Assembly: GCF_029222925.1 (NCBI RefSeq)
Contig: NZ_JARHUI010000001.1
Location: 62,986 to 126,985 of the forward strand
Length of the DNA stretch: 64,000 bases
Direction: 5' to 3'
Source of the DNA: Algoriphagus sp. CAU 1675
Lineage (GTDB): Bacteria > Bacteroidota > Bacteroidia > Cytophagales > Cyclobacteriaceae
How positions within the stretch are numbered: position 1 is the first letter of the stretch; every line of letters begins with the position of its first letter. Below the pieces are notes generated by a model that was not told the DNA's origin, made no database searches, and saw only the letters and a program-made list of their open reading frames with translations. The position numbers were made by a program, and so were the translations under genes. Positions 62,718 through 64,000 of the stretch are shown here, piece after piece.

Positions 62718-64000
62718 TTACAAATCATCCTCCTCAAAATCGTCCTCTTCTCCGGCTCCCATATCAAACATAGAGCTGAACAAATCCTTGAACTGCAGAC
62801 CTGTATCGAGCATTTTTTTACTCAATTGGGAATATTCGGCCAAACCATGCAGCGCGAATTCCATGAAAAATTCCTTCTCCTTTTCAGGAAGATTCTTGAC
62901 CATCTGGGTCACTACATCTTCCAATCCCGGTACAGAATGCAGCAAGGTCTTGTATTCCTTATCGGATTGGGAGGCTAAAATGTCCAGGACATTTCCCTCC
63001 CCAAACCAGGCCAACGGAATCACGTAGGGGTTTCCTTCCCGGTCTTTTTTCTTTTGCTCCGGAGATGGAAAATAATTGGCAAACTGAGTTCGAATAGCTT
63101 TACCGATCAGATTGTAAGCCACCAAACCTGCACCTTCCTGCTCTCCCTCATAGACCAATTCCACTTTTCCGGTAATGGCCGGGATCACGCCAATGAGATC
63201 CGCAACCCGGACTACGGTATTGTTTTCCCCGTTCAGGTACAAACGTCTTTCCGCTGCTGAAATCAAATTCTCATAGGCAGAGATGGTCAATCGGGCAGAA
63301 ACCCCGCTTTTTTCGTCCACATATTCAGAATTTCTGGCCTCTATCGCGATCTGCTCGATCAGATCCTTCATCAGCTCAGGTACATGGATTTGCTGTACGG
63401 GCTTCCCGTCCAAATTTGCCTCTTGAGCGGTAATCCTTTTTCCGATCTCAATGGATTTGGGATAGTGGGTAATAATCTGGCTTTCGATCCGGTCCTTCAG
63501 CGGGGTTACGATACTTCCCCGGTTGGTATAATCCTCCGGGTTGGCAGTAAAGACAAACTGAATGTCCAAAGGCAATCTCAGCTTAAATCCACGGATCTGA
63601 ATATCTCCTTCCTGCAATATATTGAACAGGGCCACCTGGATTCGGGCCTGCAGATCCGGCAACTCGTTTATCACAAAGATGGAACGGTGGGAGCGGGGTA
63701 CCAATCCGTAATGTATCACCCGCTCGTCATTATAGCTTAGCTTCAAAGTAGCTGCTTTAATGGGATCCACATCGCCGATCAGATCCGCAACCGAAACATC
63801 TGGTGTAGCCAGTTTTTCGGTATAGCGATCCTCTCTGTGCCACCAAGAAATCGGGGTCTGATCACCTTTGGACTCTATCAATTCTTTCGCATAGGAACTC
63901 AAAGGATGAAGTGGATCATCATTGAGTTCAGAGCCTTCTACTACGGGAACATACTCGTCCAGCAACAAAGTCATCATTCGGGCAATTCTGGTCTTAGCCT
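62718..64000 (-). CDS. Magnesium-chelatase-like AAA+ ATPase (partial, N-terminus missing)
   Basis: About 427 codons of the C-terminal part; the frame runs open past the right edge (AKTRIARMMTLLLDEY, where AKT is the end of a Walker A-like loop). Walker B/sensor region HRSIFVINELPDLQARIQVA, LFNILQEGDIQIRGF, FVFTANPEDYTNRGSIVTPL and an acidic end (EEDDFEEDDL) match the ChlI/BchI-like AAA+ family found widely in Bacteroidota. Such genes often pair with a VWA-domain protein, and no chlorophyll synthesis is implied. The true start lies outside the window. Confidence 0.85.
   Translation of the reverse strand, partial: AKTRIARMMTLLLDEYVPVVEGSELNDDPLHPLSSYAKELIESKGDQTPISWWHREDRYTEKLATPDVSVADLIGDVDPIKAATLKLSYNDERVIHYGLVPRSHRSIFVINELPDLQARIQVALFNILQEGDIQIRGFKLRLPLDIQFVFTANPEDYTNRGSIVTPLKDRIESQIITHYPKSIEIGKRITAQEANLDGKPVQQIHVPELMKDLIEQIAIEARNSEYVDEKSGVSARLTISAYENLISAAERRLYLNGENNTVVRVADLIGVIPAITGKVELVYEGEQEGAGLVAYNLIGKAIRTQFANYFPSPEQKKKDREGNPYVIPLAWFGEGNVLDILASQSDKEYKTLLHSVPGLEDVVTQMVKNLPEKEKEFFMEFALHGLAEYSQLSKKMLDTGLQFKDLFSSMFDMGAGEEDDFEEDDL

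Noticed and set aside
1-64000. CRISPR array, IS element, prophage, tRNA or rRNA genes
   Set aside because: No regularly spaced repeats, transposase or integrase patterns, CCA-ended cloverleaf or rRNA sequence were seen in any intergenic space.
62718-64000. True magnesium chelatase for chlorophyll synthesis
   Set aside because: The AAA+ family is widespread in non-photosynthetic Bacteroidota and no pigment genes are nearby.

Overview
The window looks like ordinary chromosomal DNA from a member of the Bacteroidota, most likely a Cytophagales/Cyclobacteriaceae (Algoriphagus-like) bacterium. This rests on a fused SecDF, a YtxJ bacillithiol-linked protein, DUF4403 and DUF493 proteins, TonB-dependent receptors with an N-terminal carboxypeptidase-regulatory domain, many 'TAnnTTTG' -7 promoter boxes, few recognisable Shine-Dalgarno sequences and moderate G+C. 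The genus is an inference. I saw no tRNA, rRNA, IS element, prophage, CRISPR array or integration site. Genes are packed tightly; the only non-coding stretch above 300 bases (62383-62717) holds a TPP riboswitch and a terminator.

Layout. 1-8.8 kb: the start of an ABC exporter, a sarcosine-oxidase-like flavoenzyme, a membrane coiled-coil protein, a TPR protein, rbfA-lolE, a polytopic membrane protein and a cytochrome c/PQQ sugar dehydrogenase fusion. 8.8-17.0 kb: secDF, a small protein, uridine kinase, rdgB, a LOG-family protein, an unknown protein, ruvB and apbE. 17.1-24.9 kb: a ZIP metal transporter, then an acetate module (DUF4212 subunit, Na+/solute symporter, acetyl-CoA synthetase, cNMP/CBS/DUF294 protein, DnaQ-like exonuclease). 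24.9-30.9 kb: DUF4403 lipoprotein, YtxJ, a large outer-membrane receptor-like protein and pheS. 31.2-37.6 kb: glyA-tatC-rpiB, small unknown proteins, an AEC transporter and the chain DUF493-phhB-rsmI-suhB.

37.6-45.3 kb is one long minus-strand block: coaX, an outer-membrane protein, a TPR protein, lptC, a small membrane protein, a CNNM/CorC protein and a PpiD-like foldase. It looks like an envelope-biogenesis cluster. 45.4-52.1 kb: anmK, an amino-acid dehydrogenase, an NhaD Na+/H+ antiporter with a His-rich N-terminus, a lipoprotein, tag and alr. 52.1-58.4 kb: aroE, a DUF368 (PopT-type) undecaprenyl-phosphate translocase, phosphosulfolactate synthase, a TPR protein, then the polysaccharide-type operon rfbC, CpsB-like phosphatase and an epimerase. 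58.6-64 kb: hflX, a TPP-riboswitch-controlled TonB-dependent receptor and the C-terminal part of a magnesium-chelatase-like AAA+ ATPase.

The most useful observations are the thiamin riboswitch and its receptor, the acetate module with two associated putative regulatory/nuclease proteins, a phosphosulfolactate synthase that may feed sulfonolipid synthesis, four convergent gene pairs whose stop codons share or abut in a palindrome, several genes whose -7 box sits 3-6 nt before the ATG (candidate leaderless mRNAs), and an orphan promoter-terminator unit near 31.0 kb. I found no clear defence, secretion or biosynthetic system of a wholly new kind.
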